A stretch of 44,239 nucleotides of DNA from Deltaproteobacteria bacterium. Its GTDB lineage: Bacteria; Desulfobacterota; Desulfobacteria; Desulfobacterales; UBA2156. The position numbers were made by a program, and so were the translations under genes. Below the pieces are notes generated by a model. It had not been told where the DNA came from and did no database searches. It saw only the letters and a program-made list of their open reading frames with translations. Location of the stretch: contig JAFDGC010000032.1 in NCBI GenBank assembly GCA_019309485.1, positions 1-44,239 of the forward strand, read 5' to 3'. Shown here in pieces: positions 11,394 through 20,155 of this stretch (positions are counted from its first letter, which is position 1; the number at the start of each line of letters is the position of its first letter).

Positions 11394-11972
11394 ATGAAGA
11401 GAAAGTTGTGGATCGTTGCGGCCCTGTTCCTGGTTGTTCCGGGGTTGTTGTTCACCGTTTCCTGCGCCAAAAAGAAAGTGGCCTCCGAACCGGGCATGAT
11501 GCAGGAAGAAAGCGAAGCCGCCAAATCGGCAGCCGAAAAGGCCCGGGAAGAAGAACTGGCCCGCCAGAGGGCCCTGGAAGAACAGCGCCTGAAGGAAGCG
11601 GAAGAGGCCAAGCGGAAAATGATCGCCGAGGAACGGGCCCGGTTCGAAAACGAAGATATTTACTTCGAGTTCGACAGTGCCACCCTCCTTCCCATGGCCC
11701 AGGAGATATTGAAAAGAAAAGCCGAGTACCTCAAGGCAAACCCGAACCTGACGGTGGTCATCGAGGGCCATTGCGACGAACGCGGCACCCACGAGTATAA
11801 CCTGGCGCTGGGAGACCGTCGGGCCAAGTCCGCCATGCAGTTTTTGAAGGACCTGGGGATTCCGGCCTCCCGCATGGTGGCCATCAGCTACGGGGAAGAG
11901 CGGCCGGTGGATCCGGGGCATAACGAAGAAGCATGGGCCAAGAATCGACGCGCCCATTTCGTCATCCAATAA
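11394..11972 (+). CDS. pal: Peptidoglycan-associated lipoprotein Pal
   Basis: An outer-membrane lipoprotein that grips peptidoglycan and TolB. The 192-residue precursor has a signal peptide ending at Cys24 (FTVSC), a charged Ala/Glu-rich helical spacer at about 30-85, and an OmpA-like domain with [19 protein letters not shown] and the C-terminal NRRAHFVI. The ATG at 11394 is preceded by AAAGGAGG. An in-frame ATG at 11349 overlapping the tolB stop would bury the signal peptide and is rejected. Confidence 0.94.
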   Translation: MKRKLWIVAALFLVVPGLLFTVSCAKKKVASEPGMMQEESEAAKSAAEKAREEELARQRALEEQRLKEAEEAKRKMIAEERARFENEDIYFEFDSATLLPMAQEILKRKAEYLKANPNLTVVIEGHCDERGTHEYNLALGDRRAKSAMQFLKDLGIPASRMVAISYGEERPVDPGHNEEAWAKNRRAHFVIQ

Positions 11973-12161
11973 CGCGGGGAACCGGCCATGGCCGGTGTAT
12001 GGCTCGCCCTTTCATTGGGCTGAAAACGGGCGAAGACCCGCCGTCCACAACAGCGTATCGGCACTGGAGACTCCGGCGACATCACCCTGCCGCCGGGGTC
12101 CCGGCTCCGCCGGCATCGACGCGACGACCGGATATTTAAATACAATCACTTCCACGCTTTG
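11973..12161 (+). other. Intergenic gap in the tol-pal operon with palindromes
   Basis: A 189-base gap between pal and cpoB, large for this otherwise tight operon. It contains a perfect 16-base palindrome ACCGGCCATGGCCGGT (11981-11996) and a possible hairpin CGCCC...GGGCG (12005-12032). No T-tract follows, so it is not a clear terminator. I see no coding frame that is convincing. It may be an RNA processing site or a decayed insertion. Confidence 0.4.
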
Positions 12162-13013
12162 ATGAAGATGAAACCAATCATTTATTTTGTCGCCTTTTCC
12201 CTTTTGTTTTTGGGGTGTGCCGCGCGCGAGGATATCGTCACCCTCGACAGCAACATGGCATCCCTTTATCGCCGGATAACGACGCTCGAGCGCGAGAATG
12301 CCGAGATGAAAAAGCGTCTGGATCTCCTCAGGCAAACCGGGGAAGGAAAGGCGGAAGATCTCAGGGTCAAAACCGCCGAAATCCAGGCTTCCTTGGATCG
12401 CTTTGCCGAAGAGATGCAGGTGCTCCGGGGGAAAACGGAAGAGGCGGAATTCCTGCTCAAGCCCACCGAAACAGCGCAAATGGAACAGGAAAAGCGGCTG
12501 ATCAGCCTGGAAAAGGCGGTTCGGGAACAAGAGGAAAGGATCGGTCGCATCGAAGGCTACCTCAATTTGGAATCCGGGGGGGCGGGGGTTTCCGGTAAAG
12601 CGCCCGCGGCATCGCCGGCTGTTGAACCGGCCAAGCCCCTGTCGGAAAACGAGGCCTACGCCGTGGCCAAACAGGCCTTTGACCGCGGGGAATATGAAAA
12701 GTCCCGGACACTGTTCCAGGACCTGCTGAAGAACCATCCGGCGTCCATCCACGCCGACAACGCCCAGTTCTGGATCGGAGAGAGTTACTACCGCGAAAAA
12801 TGGTATGAAAAAGCGATCCTGGAATACCAGAAAGTCATCGAACAATATCCCACTGGAAACAAGGTTCAGGCATCCCTCCTCAAGCAGGGGCTGGCCTTTC
12901 AGCAACTGGGGGACAACCCAAACGCCCGGTTGATACTGAAGGAGCTCGTCCGCAAATACCCCGACAGCACCGAAGCAAAGATCGCCCGACAGAAGCTGGC
13001 GGAGATGCCTTAA
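12162..13013 (+). CDS. cpoB: Tol-Pal accessory protein CpoB (YbgF), predicted lipoprotein
   Basis: A 283-residue periplasmic protein that coordinates peptidoglycan synthesis with Tol-driven outer-membrane constriction. A signal peptide ends at Cys19 (LLFLGC), so unlike the enteric protein it looks lipidated. Residues 25-150 form a coiled coil (ITTLERENAEMKKRLDLL, QMEQEKRLISLEKAV). Residues 165-283 hold three TPR repeats (YAVAKQAFDRGEYEKSRTLF, FWIGESYYREKWYEKAILEY, LAFQQLGDNPNARLILKEL). ATG 12162 is chosen, although its ribosome site is weak. Confidence 0.88.
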   Translation: MKMKPIIYFVAFSLLFLGCAAREDIVTLDSNMASLYRRITTLERENAEMKKRLDLLRQTGEGKAEDLRVKTAEIQASLDRFAEEMQVLRGKTEEAEFLLKPTETAQMEQEKRLISLEKAVREQEERIGRIEGYLNLESGGAGVSGKAPAASPAVEPAKPLSENEAYAVAKQAFDRGEYEKSRTLFQDLLKNHPASIHADNAQFWIGESYYREKWYEKAILEYQKVIEQYPTGNKVQASLLKQGLAFQQLGDNPNARLILKELVRKYPDSTEAKIARQKLAEMP

Positions 13014-13045
13014 CCCTTATCGTGGCTAGGAATGGCGGGCTTCCG

Positions 13046-13558
13046 ATGACGACGGTCGTTGGGGTGGATCCGGGACTGGCGGACACCGGGATCGGGATGG
13101 TTCGGGGGTCTCCGAAACGGATCGATACCTTTTCCTATGCCCATATCCGCACGACCCGCCAAACCCCGCTCCCGGAACGATTGCATTCGATTTTTTCCGA
13201 ATTGGTCCGTATTCTGGACCGGGAAAGGCCGGATCTGATGGTGGTGGAAGATGTCTTCTCCCTGGAAACATACCCCAAATCGGGAATCACACTCGGGAAA
13301 GTCGCCGGCGCCGTCCTCCTGGCGGGATGCCAGCGCCGTGTGCCCGTCATGGAAATCCCGGTCCGGGAAGTGAAAAAGACGCTTACCGGAAACGGGAAGG
13401 CCACAAAAGATCAGCTCGAGCGGGCGGTCCGGCACTTCGTGAAGGCTGTCGCGCCCATCCGCCCCTATCATGCCTCCGATGCCGTGGCCCTGGCCGTCAT
13501 CGGTCTCTTGCGGAGTTCCCACATCAAAAGGAGTCCCGGCAGTGATCGGTTATCTTAA
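13046..13558 (+). CDS. ruvC: Crossover junction endonuclease RuvC
   Basis: A Holliday-junction resolvase of 170 residues with the RNase H fold. The catalytic carboxylates are visible: Asp8 in VGVDPGLADTG, Glu68 in VVEDVF, and His142/Asp145 in YHASDAVALA. ATG 13046 is the family-typical start (MTTVVGVDPG). It is 32 bases after cpoB and overlaps ruvA by 17 bases, forming ruvCAB on the plus strand. It may be cotranscribed from the tol-pal promoter, since no promoter is evident between. Confidence 0.94.
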   Translation: MTTVVGVDPGLADTGIGMVRGSPKRIDTFSYAHIRTTRQTPLPERLHSIFSELVRILDRERPDLMVVEDVFSLETYPKSGITLGKVAGAVLLAGCQRRVPVMEIPVREVKKTLTGNGKATKDQLERAVRHFVKAVAPIRPYHASDAVALAVIGLLRSSHIKRSPGSDRLS

Positions 13559-14159
13559 GGGAGTTCTGTTAAAGAAGGAATCGGACCGGATTCTCCTTTT
13601 GGTGAACCAGGTGGGCTACGAAGTCCTCCTGCCGGCGGTGGTCATGGAAACATTGGCGCCAAGACGGCATGGAGACGAGGTAGCCCTTTATATCTATTTT
13701 CAGCAGACCGAAAGGCAGCCCAAGCCGGTGTTGATCGGGTTCAACCTGGAAGCGGAACGGGAATTTTTTCAATATTTCGTTTCCGTGGAGGACATCGGCC
13801 CTTCGAAGGCGGTCAAGGCCTTGAACATTCCCATTCGGGACATCGCCCGGGCCATTGAAGCCGGGGACGTGACACGGCTGACGCAATTAAAGGGGATCGG
13901 CAAGCGCACGGCCCAAAAAATCGTGGCCACCCTGAGCGGAAAAATGGAAAAATTCGCCCTCATCCGGAAGCCCGAAGCCGAACCCCCCGTGGCGAATCCG
14001 GATTTTGTCAAGCAGGTGCTGGAGGTTTTAACCGAACAGCTGGGTCACAAACCCGCCGAAGCCAAGCGGATGGTGGCCGATGCCCTGAAAAGGAATCCGG
14101 GTGCTACCACCCCCGAATCCCTTTTTGAAGAAGTCTACCGCGGGGAGATTTCCCGGTGA
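13542..14159 (+). CDS. ruvA: Holliday junction branch migration subunit RuvA
   Basis: Binds four-way junctions and loads RuvB. The 205-residue protein shows domain I ([20 protein letters not shown], with start GTG), a double helix-hairpin-helix domain II ([35 protein letters not shown]), and a domain III that contacts RuvB ([22 protein letters not shown]). The GTG at 13542 follows AAAAGGAG and lies inside the ruvC 3' end. Length and domain order are typical. Confidence 0.95.
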   Translation: MIGYLKGVLLKKESDRILLLVNQVGYEVLLPAVVMETLAPRRHGDEVALYIYFQQTERQPKPVLIGFNLEAEREFFQYFVSVEDIGPSKAVKALNIPIRDIARAIEAGDVTRLTQLKGIGKRTAQKIVATLSGKMEKFALIRKPEAEPPVANPDFVKQVLEVLTEQLGHKPAEAKRMVADALKRNPGATTPESLFEEVYRGEISR

Positions 14160-15199
14160 AAAAAAAGGCTGAAAACACCGCCCCCGCGACACAGGGGATT
14201 GCTTCCCCCGCATGCCTTCCCCAGGATGAGCAGCCCGAGCTCATGTCCCTGCGGCCCCAGCACCTTTTTGAATACGTGGGCCAGGAAGAGATCGTGGAAG
14301 CCTTCAAGATCGCCATTGAAGCGGCGCAGGAACGGGGAGAGCCCGTGGATCACGTCCTGTTGCACGGCCCCCCGGGACTCGGCAAGACCACCCTGGCCCA
14401 CATCATCGCCAACGAGACTTCCGGAGAGTTGACCGTCAGTTCGGGACCCGCCCTGGAAAAGGGGGGAGATCTCCTCGGGATCCTGACGCACCTGGAGCAG
14501 GGAGACGTTTTTTTCATCGACGAGATCCACCGGATCCCCAAGACCGTGGAGGAATTCCTTTACCCGGCCATGGAGGAATTCGCCGTGGACTTTATTTTCG
14601 ACAAGGGGATTCATGCCAGGAGCCATCGGTACCGGCTCAATCCGTTCACACTGGTGGGGGCCACCACCCGGGTGGGGCTCCTCTCTCCGCCCCTGAGGGA
14701 TCGGTTCGGTATCTTCAGGAGCCTCGATTTTTATTCCCCCAAGGATCTTGTCCGGATCATCCAGCGCTCGGCGCACATCCTGGAAGTCCCCATCGATGAA
14801 GACGGCGCCGCAGAACTGGCCGTCCGGTCCCGGGGGACGCCGCGGATTGCCAACCGGTTGTTGAAACGGGTAAGGGATTACGCCCAGGTGCGGGCGGACG
14901 GCGTCATCACCCGGAAAACAGTGGGAGCGGCCCTGGAACTGGAAGGGGTCGATACCGTTGGACTCACCGGACTCGATCGGCGATACCTGAAAACCATTAT
15001 CGAATTTTACAAAGGGGGACCCGTGGGCATCGAAGCCCTGGCCGCCACGCTGCAGGAAGAAGCCGATACCCTGGTGGATGTGGTGGAGCCCTATCTCTTG
15101 AAGATCGGAATGATCATCCGGACGCCATCCGGAAGGAAGGCCTCGGAAGCGGCGTACAAGCATCTCGGTTTCCGGGTGCAGCGCCCCCTTTTCCCTTAA
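14156..15199 (+). CDS. ruvB: Holliday junction branch migration ATPase RuvB
   Basis: A 347-residue AAA+ motor. Walker A is [10 protein letters not shown], Walker B FFIDEIH, sensor 1 LVGATTR, with the Arg-finger region PLRDRFGI; the C-terminal winged helix ends in [17 protein letters not shown]. Translation starts at GTG 14156 in a 4-base overlap with ruvA. Around residues 130-160 the sequence ([28 protein letters not shown], spread over 28 positions) departs from the usual consensus but keeps all catalytic residues. Confidence 0.95.
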   Translation: MKKKAENTAPATQGIASPACLPQDEQPELMSLRPQHLFEYVGQEEIVEAFKIAIEAAQERGEPVDHVLLHGPPGLGKTTLAHIIANETSGELTVSSGPALEKGGDLLGILTHLEQGDVFFIDEIHRIPKTVEEFLYPAMEEFAVDFIFDKGIHARSHRYRLNPFTLVGATTRVGLLSPPLRDRFGIFRSLDFYSPKDLVRIIQRSAHILEVPIDEDGAAELAVRSRGTPRIANRLLKRVRDYAQVRADGVITRKTVGAALELEGVDTVGLTGLDRRYLKTIIEFYKGGPVGIEALAATLQEEADTLVDVVEPYLLKIGMIIRTPSGRKASEAAYKHLGFRVQRPLFP

Positions 15200-15219
15200 C
15201 CGAACGAAAGCCCAGGGCA

Positions 15220-16113
15220 ATGTCCCCTCCTGTCATCACCCTGACCACCGATTTCGGACTTACAGACGAATTCGCCGGTGTCATGAAGGGGGTGATCCTT
15301 TCCCGATGCCCGGAGGCACAGGTGGTGGATATTTCCCACCTCATCGATCCCCAGGACATCCTCCAGGCCGCCGAGACCCTGGACGCCGCGTACCCGTATT
15401 TTCCAAAGGGGTCCGTTCACATGGTGGTGGTCGATCCGGGAGTGGGAAGCGACCGGCGGATCCTTGCCGCCGCGGCCCGGGGGCATCTTTTCCTTGGCCC
15501 CGACAACGGCGTCCTGTGGCCGATCCTAAGGGATGCTCCGGTGGATGCCCTTGTCTCGGTAACCGAAACCGCCTTTTTCTTAACGCCCGTCAGCGCCACG
15601 TTCCATGGAAGGGATATCTTTGCGCCCGTGGCCGCTTCCCTTGCCGGCGGCACGCCCCTTGCGGCCCTGGGGGCGCCTGTTTCACTCGAGGATATTCAAC
15701 GCATGGAAATCCCCGTGCCTCTTCCTGACGGACGCCATGGGCTTACGGGGCGCGTGACGGCCGTGGACCGATTCGGCAACCTGATCACCAATATCCGCCG
15801 GGAAGATCTCGATAAAACGGCCGTCGGCCGTTCATGGCAACAGCTCCGGGTGGAAATCAAGAAATGCCGGATCCGGGGGATATCGGATGCCTACATGCGC
15901 GCGGGAAAGGCGGCATTCCTGGCGCTGATGGGGAGCCGCAATCGGCTCGAGGTGGCCCTTTGCTGCGGAAATGCCGCCGAACGGCTGGGCGTCAGGAAAG
16001 GGGACCCGGTCCGGCTGGTCTTCGAAGATTCGTCCGCCCGGCGCCGTTCCAGCAAAACTCCGCCAGAAGGGGGAAGTGATCGGAAGGGTATCCCCCGTCA
16101 AAAGTCTCGGTGA
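15220..16113 (+). CDS. SAM hydrolase (SAM hydroxide adenosyltransferase, DUF62 family)
   Basis: A 297-residue enzyme expected to cleave S-adenosylmethionine to adenosine and methionine using hydroxide; it is related to fluorinase and chlorinase. Family motifs are TTDFGLTDEFAGVMKG, VVDPGVGSDRR, GPDNGVL and FHGRDIFAP in the N-terminal domain, and the beta-barrel C-terminal domain with VDRFGNLITNI. ATG 15220 is 20 bases after ruvB. The last 40 residues (EDSSARRRSSKTPPEGG...) are basic and unconserved in appearance, and overlap the antisense end of the next gene by 122 bases. True halogenase activity is unlikely but cannot be excluded. Confidence 0.88.
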   Translation: MSPPVITLTTDFGLTDEFAGVMKGVILSRCPEAQVVDISHLIDPQDILQAAETLDAAYPYFPKGSVHMVVVDPGVGSDRRILAAAARGHLFLGPDNGVLWPILRDAPVDALVSVTETAFFLTPVSATFHGRDIFAPVAASLAGGTPLAALGAPVSLEDIQRMEIPVPLPDGRHGLTGRVTAVDRFGNLITNIRREDLDKTAVGRSWQQLRVEIKKCRIRGISDAYMRAGKAAFLALMGSRNRLEVALCCGNAAERLGVRKGDPVRLVFEDSSARRRSSKTPPEGGSDRKGIPRQKSR

Positions 16114-16852
16114 TCACCCGGGTGCCAAGCGGGACGATATTCCCCCGATAAAGGATCCAATCGATGTGCCCCACGTCCGTTTTCCCGGAAAATCCATGGA
16201 AGGTGGGCGGGTAGGGGGGCGAAAACGCGTTTTTGAATACCAGGGCGTCTTTTGAATCCGAATCTTCCGGGGCGGTCAATGCGGCATGGCAGGGGGCGTC
16301 CGGGGTGGCGTTGAAATCCCCCATCAGGATCACCGGCACATCCGCGCACCTGCCTTTCAGGCGGCGTTGAATGATATGCACGCTCCGGATCTGGACCCGG
16401 GCGTCAAAATCGAGATGCGTGGAAACACACACCAGGCAGCGGTCTTCCCGGGTGAAGGCGCCTAAGGTGCATTGCCGGGGCCATTTGCTTTCCGGGAATC
16501 GACTCGGAACATTCGGGGTATCGCTCAAGAAGAAATGGTCTGACCATCGGCAAACCCAGGAATCCGGGTAGAAAAGCACGTTGTTTTGCCAAAAAGGCGG
16601 CGCCGGGGAGCGTTTTCCGATATATCGATGTCCCTGAAGGATGTTGCATAAAAATTCGATTTGAAACGCGTTGGCCTCCTGAAATGCGATGAAATCCGGA
16701 CGGTAGTGTTCAAAAAAGGAAAATAAGCGTTTTTTACGGATTTCCCAGCGGTTGTCTCCGTCGTCGGCCAGGCCGAATCGAAGATTCAGGGACATGACCG
16801 AAAAATCGGGGGCCGGTTTTTGGCTGAATTCCCTTTGATGTGGATGTGTCAT
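15992..16852 (-). CDS. Endonuclease/exonuclease/phosphatase-fold protein
   Basis: A 286-residue metal-dependent phosphoesterase of the EEP superfamily (DNase I/APE1/inositol-phosphatase fold). The active-site set is present in order: Asn in SLNLRF, Glu in FQEAN, His in STHLDF, Asp/Asn in GDFNAT, Asp in HIDWILY, and the final SDHFPL. Without a signal peptide it should be cytoplasmic; the substrate (nucleic acid, sugar or lipid phosphate) is unknown. After SDHFPLLAEF the frame continues about 22 residues into the 3' end of the convergent SAM hydrolase gene, giving a 122-base tail-to-tail overlap. Confidence 0.85.
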   Translation of the reverse strand: MTHPHQREFSQKPAPDFSVMSLNLRFGLADDGDNRWEIRKKRLFSFFEHYRPDFIAFQEANAFQIEFLCNILQGHRYIGKRSPAPPFWQNNVLFYPDSWVCRWSDHFFLSDTPNVPSRFPESKWPRQCTLGAFTREDRCLVCVSTHLDFDARVQIRSVHIIQRRLKGRCADVPVILMGDFNATPDAPCHAALTAPEDSDSKDALVFKNAFSPPYPPTFHGFSGKTDVGHIDWILYRGNIVPLGTRVITETFDGGYPSDHFPLLAEFCWNGAGRTNLRRPAGPGPLS

Positions 16853-16907
16853 GATGCGTTTGATGCGAGTCTACCACAACCGCGCCGGTCTTAAAACCGA
16901 TTTTCAC

Positions 16908-16930
16908 GGACCTAAGCTGAGCGATTTTCG
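16908..16930 (+). repeat. Dispersed repeat family R2, copy 3 (partial)
   Basis: A 16-base exact match (GGACCTAAGCTGAGCG) to the left edge of the larger copy at 34975, then diverging. It lies in the gap between the divergent EEP gene and the phosphatidyltransferase gene. On its own it is short, but exact identity over 16 bases with an element found in two other gaps makes chance unlikely. Confidence 0.55.
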
Positions 16931-17043
16931 AGTTTGCCGTTGATCGGACAGCGATTTTGGTGTAAAGACCCATGGCCGTCGGGGGGAGGAAAAACAGCCC
17001 TCTGGTATTTGCAGGCGGGTTCCATCAAGACGAAAGGATTGAA

Positions 17044-17679
17044 ATGCAAACCGGATCCCAGTCCCCCAAACACCGAAAAACGCTTACGGACCGGGCAAAG
17101 CATGCCTCCAAAGGCTTTCTGGAGCCCTTGGCGGGATTCCTTTTCAGGATGGGCGTGGAACCCAATTTTTTGTCTTTCGTGGGATTCCTTTTGGCCCTTG
17201 CATCCGGGGTGCTGGCGGCGCTGGGCCGATTCCCCCAAAGCGGCTTGATGCTGTTGCTCTCGGGCATCCTGGACGCCCTCGACGGGACCCTGGCCCGCCA
17301 GGCGGGGAAAACATCCCGTTTCGGGGCGTTTTTCGACTCCTTCATGGATCGATACTCCGAGTCGGCCCTCTTTTTCGGAATGGCCTGCTGGGCCACTTTT
17401 GAAAACCGGCACGATATGGTGCTCCTGGTGATCCTTTCTCTGGTGGGATCCATCATGGTCAGTTATGCCCGGGCCCGGGCCGAAGGATTGGGGATTGCCT
17501 GCAACGTCGGGCTTTTTTCCCGCATGGAAAGATTCATTGTCCTGATCGGGACCCTTTTGTCGGGACAGCTTTTTTGGGGACTCCTTTTCCTTGCCCTGAT
17601 GGCCAACTTCACCGCCTTCCAGCGGCTCTTTCACGTGGCCAAAGAATCCCGGGCCGGACAGTCCCTGAACGGCGCTTGA
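17044..17679 (+). CDS. CDP-alcohol phosphatidyltransferase family protein
   Basis: A 211-residue integral membrane enzyme joining a CDP-diacylglycerol-type donor to an alcohol acceptor in phospholipid synthesis. The full family signature DG-x2-AR-x8-G-x3-D-x3-D is present (from ALDGTLARQAG to GAFFDSFMDR). About five to six hydrophobic helices are visible. ATG 17044 follows AAAGGA; the open frame extends to 16972 but that part looks noncoding. Acceptor identity (glycerol phosphate, inositol phosphate or other) is not determined by the motif. It is followed after 24 bases by the rplM promoter. Confidence 0.85.
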   Translation: MQTGSQSPKHRKTLTDRAKHASKGFLEPLAGFLFRMGVEPNFLSFVGFLLALASGVLAALGRFPQSGLMLLLSGILDALDGTLARQAGKTSRFGAFFDSFMDRYSESALFFGMACWATFENRHDMVLLVILSLVGSIMVSYARARAEGLGIACNVGLFSRMERFIVLIGTLLSGQLFWGLLFLALMANFTAFQRLFHVAKESRAGQSLNGA

Positions 17680-17703
17680 GGGAAAAAACCGGGCATTTTT
17701 TTC

Positions 17704-17733
17704 TTGACAAAAGCGGCCGGATTAAAATATAAT
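17704..17733 (+). promoter_or_regulatory. Consensus sigma70 promoter of rplM-rpsI
   Basis: Perfect TTGACA (17704-17709) and perfect TATAAT (17728-17733) with an 18-base spacer, about 95 bases before the rplM start. This is the best promoter match in the window and suits a ribosomal protein operon. Confidence 0.85.
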
Positions 17734-17827
17734 CATAGGATTGTAAATTCGATGGACCGGACGTGCCGCGGAGGTTTTTCCGCTTTGGAAACGATCACTT
17801 ACGGTGAGTGAAAAAGGAGTATTCAAG

Positions 17828-18268
17828 TTGAAGGGTTATACGAAGAGCGCCAAAAAGACGGAAAACCCGGGAAAATGGTATGTGGTGGATGCCAGCGGCG
17901 TGGTTCTCGGGAGGCTGGCATCCGTGGTGGCATCCCGTCTCCGGGGAAAGCATCACCCCCTGTTCACCCCCCATATGGATATGGGGGACCACATGGTCGT
18001 CATCAATGCGGACAAGGTCGTTTTGACCGGGAAAAAGCTTGCCCAAAAGCGATACTACCGCCATACCGGATATATCGGGGGACTCAAGACCACCACGGCG
18101 AAAACCCTTTTGGAAAAGCGTCCCGAAGACATTGTGCGCTTCGCCGTCAGGGGGATGCTCCCAAAAAACCGGCTGGGGCGGGCGCTGTTCAAGAAACTGA
18201 AGGTGTATGCCGGAGAGGAACACCCCCATTCGGCACAGCAACCCGAGCCGCTTTCCATTCAACAGTGA
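17828..18268 (+). CDS. rplM: 50S ribosomal protein L13
   Basis: Large-subunit protein of 146 residues. It begins [20 protein letters not shown] with the family features [27 protein letters not shown] and the conserved [13 protein letters not shown]. The start is TTG 17828, supported by AAGGAG at 17814-17819 with 8-base spacing; GTG 17804 would lie upstream of that site. It is followed after 29 bases by rpsI, the usual pairing. Confidence 0.95.
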   Translation: MKGYTKSAKKTENPGKWYVVDASGVVLGRLASVVASRLRGKHHPLFTPHMDMGDHMVVINADKVVLTGKKLAQKRYYRHTGYIGGLKTTTAKTLLEKRPEDIVRFAVRGMLPKNRLGRALFKKLKVYAGEEHPHSAQQPEPLSIQQ

Positions 18269-18297
18269 ATCACAAAAGACTATAAAAAGGACGATAC

Positions 18298-18693
18298 ATG
18301 GAACAGGAAAAGGTATTTTACGCCACCGGAAAACGGAAAACCGCCACGGCCCGGACGTGGATGCGCCCCGGCAGCGGACAGATCCTCGTGAACGACAGGG
18401 CTCTGGAAGATTACTTTCCAACCGGATCGGCCAGGGTCGTTTTGACAAAACCCTTGATTTTAACCAATACCCGTGGAACCTTTGATGTCAAGGTCCGGGT
18501 CCGGGGCGGCGGGATGACCGGACAGGCGGAAGCCATCCGCCACGGCATCACGCGGGCCCTCATCCAGGCCCAGCCGGAACTCCGCGGGCCCTTGAAAAAG
18601 GCGGGTTTCGTGCGGCGGGATCCCCGGATCAAAGAACGGAAAAAATACGGCCAGCGGGGGGCACGCGCGCGCTTCCAGTTCTCCAAGCGCTAA
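18298..18693 (+). CDS. rpsI: 30S ribosomal protein S9
   Basis: Small-subunit protein of 131 residues whose C-terminal tail contacts P-site tRNA. Typical features are [15 protein letters not shown] near the start, the [15 protein letters not shown] region, [19 protein letters not shown], and the basic C-terminus ARFQFSKR ending in Lys-Arg. ATG 18298 follows AAAAAGGA. It is the last gene of the rplM-rpsI operon, with a terminator 20 bases past the stop. Confidence 0.96.
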   Translation: MEQEKVFYATGKRKTATARTWMRPGSGQILVNDRALEDYFPTGSARVVLTKPLILTNTRGTFDVKVRVRGGGMTGQAEAIRHGITRALIQAQPELRGPLKKAGFVRRDPRIKERKKYGQRGARARFQFSKR

Positions 18694-18712
18694 ACCGCTC
18701 AGGCTTTTCTTT

Positions 18713-18745
18713 AAAAGGGATCCGGAAAACCGGATCCCTTTTTTT
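18713..18745. terminator. Bidirectional rho-independent terminator after rpsI
   Basis: A perfect 9-bp stem GGGATCCGG / CCGGATCCC (18717-18725 with 18730-18738) closes a 4-base AAAA loop. It is flanked by A4 on the left and T7 on the right. It should terminate rpsI and, read in reverse, the convergent M24 peptidase gene ending at 18779. Confidence 0.93.
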
Positions 18746-18778
18746 ATCTGTTTTTCCGGGGGCGCGGATCCGCCGGGA

Positions 18779-20035
18779 TCAAATCACGATGACGTCTTCT
18801 TCGAAACGGGTAAGGGGTTCGAGCCCGTCGGGCGTGACCAGAAGGGTGTTTTCGACACCTACCACGCCGACATCCGGCATGACCAGTTTGGGTTCCAGGG
18901 CCAGCGTCATTCCGGCGGCAAGGCGCTGGGCCTGGCCATTGGCCAGGAACGGATATTCATCCAGTTCCAGCCCGACGCCGTGTCCCACAAAGCGGATCCG
19001 GCGGTCGTCGGCGCCCATGAAGTGATCCTCCACGCCGTGCCGGCGCACGAAGGCCACGGCCTTTTCCCAGATGTCTCCGGCCGAAACCCCCGGTTTGGCG
19101 GCCTGACGGATCTCCCCGGATAGGGCCAACATCAACCGGTGCCTGTCGTGGAGCAGATCGGGGAGCCGGCCCAGGGAAAAGATCCGGGTGTGATCGGCCA
19201 AATATCCGTTATAGGCAAAGACATAATCCACGAGCACCGGTTCGTGCCGCTTTATTTTTCGAAACCCCGGCCCCTGGGCCACGGCCGGACTGGGCCCCAG
19301 GCCGCCGGTGGGAGAAGAAAGGTAACTGGGAACCGCGGCCGCAGGACCCGACATGAGGTGCCCGTAAAAGAGTTCGCTTCCCCACAGCCTCATGCGGACG
19401 ATCCCCTGGTGGCCCAGTTTCCGGGCGACGGCTTCGATCTGTCCGGCCAGTTCCACTTCCGTCATGCCTTCGCGTAAGAACCGGGGAACGCTTTCCGCCA
19501 CCTGGTCGGCCAGTTGGGCGGCCCGGCGGATCATGGCGATTTCGGTTTCGGACTTGACAGCCCTCAAGCGCCGCACGGCAGGGGAAATATCCGTCAAAAC
19601 CGCCTTTTCAAAAAGACTCTGATAGGTCAGATACAGGTTTGCCGGGATGACATCGAGCTCCAGTCCGAGGATCCGGGGCATCGAAACGCCGGCGGTTTTT
19701 AAAATCCCGGGAATCTCTTTGGGATTGTTCAAGGGGACCACGGTGTCGATGCAGGCCTCGGAAACGGCGCGTTCCATGTTCTTGTGAACCATGAGGATCG
19801 GATTCCCCCGGGCGGGCACGAAGAGGTGGCCGTTTTGCACGGTCAGGGAAAAGTAGAACAGATCCGCCTTTTGAACGATCAGTGCGCCGTCGATGCCGGA
19901 GGCTAAAAGATGCGCCTGAAGGGCTTTCATGCGCTGGTGTATTTCGGAGGTGGGTGGTTTCGGGAGGCCAGGATACAAGGGTATTCCTCTTCCAATCGAA
20001 ATCAGGGTGCGTCGATTTTCTTTTGGGGTTTCCAT
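18779..20035 (-). CDS. M24 family Xaa-Pro-type aminopeptidase
   Basis: A 418-residue cytoplasmic metallopeptidase. The N-terminal creatinase-like domain (residues about 35-165) precedes a pita-bread catalytic domain. The five metal ligands can be placed: Asp in LVDYVFAYN, Asp in LADHTRIF, His in FVGHGVGLELDE, Glu in LALEPK, and Glu in VVGVENT. Substrates are expected to be peptides with Pro at position two, or a dipeptide. It stands next to a divergent peptide ABC transporter, suggesting use of imported peptides. Start ATG 20035. Confidence 0.87.
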   Translation of the reverse strand: METPKENRRTLISIGRGIPLYPGLPKPPTSEIHQRMKALQAHLLASGIDGALIVQKADLFYFSLTVQNGHLFVPARGNPILMVHKNMERAVSEACIDTVVPLNNPKEIPGILKTAGVSMPRILGLELDVIPANLYLTYQSLFEKAVLTDISPAVRRLRAVKSETEIAMIRRAAQLADQVAESVPRFLREGMTEVELAGQIEAVARKLGHQGIVRMRLWGSELFYGHLMSGPAAAVPSYLSSPTGGLGPSPAVAQGPGFRKIKRHEPVLVDYVFAYNGYLADHTRIFSLGRLPDLLHDRHRLMLALSGEIRQAAKPGVSAGDIWEKAVAFVRRHGVEDHFMGADDRRIRFVGHGVGLELDEYPFLANGQAQRLAAGMTLALEPKLVMPDVGVVGVENTLLVTPDGLEPLTRFEEDVIVI

Positions 20036-20155
20036 AGATCAGCTTTGGAAAAGGTGTCAAGGAATTTGCGCTTCATTAAGCCCTTTTCTTGAAATGTCGC
20101 CGCTTCTTGTATAAAAGAAAATGGATTATTTTCGAGCGGAAAAGGATAAGGGAAC

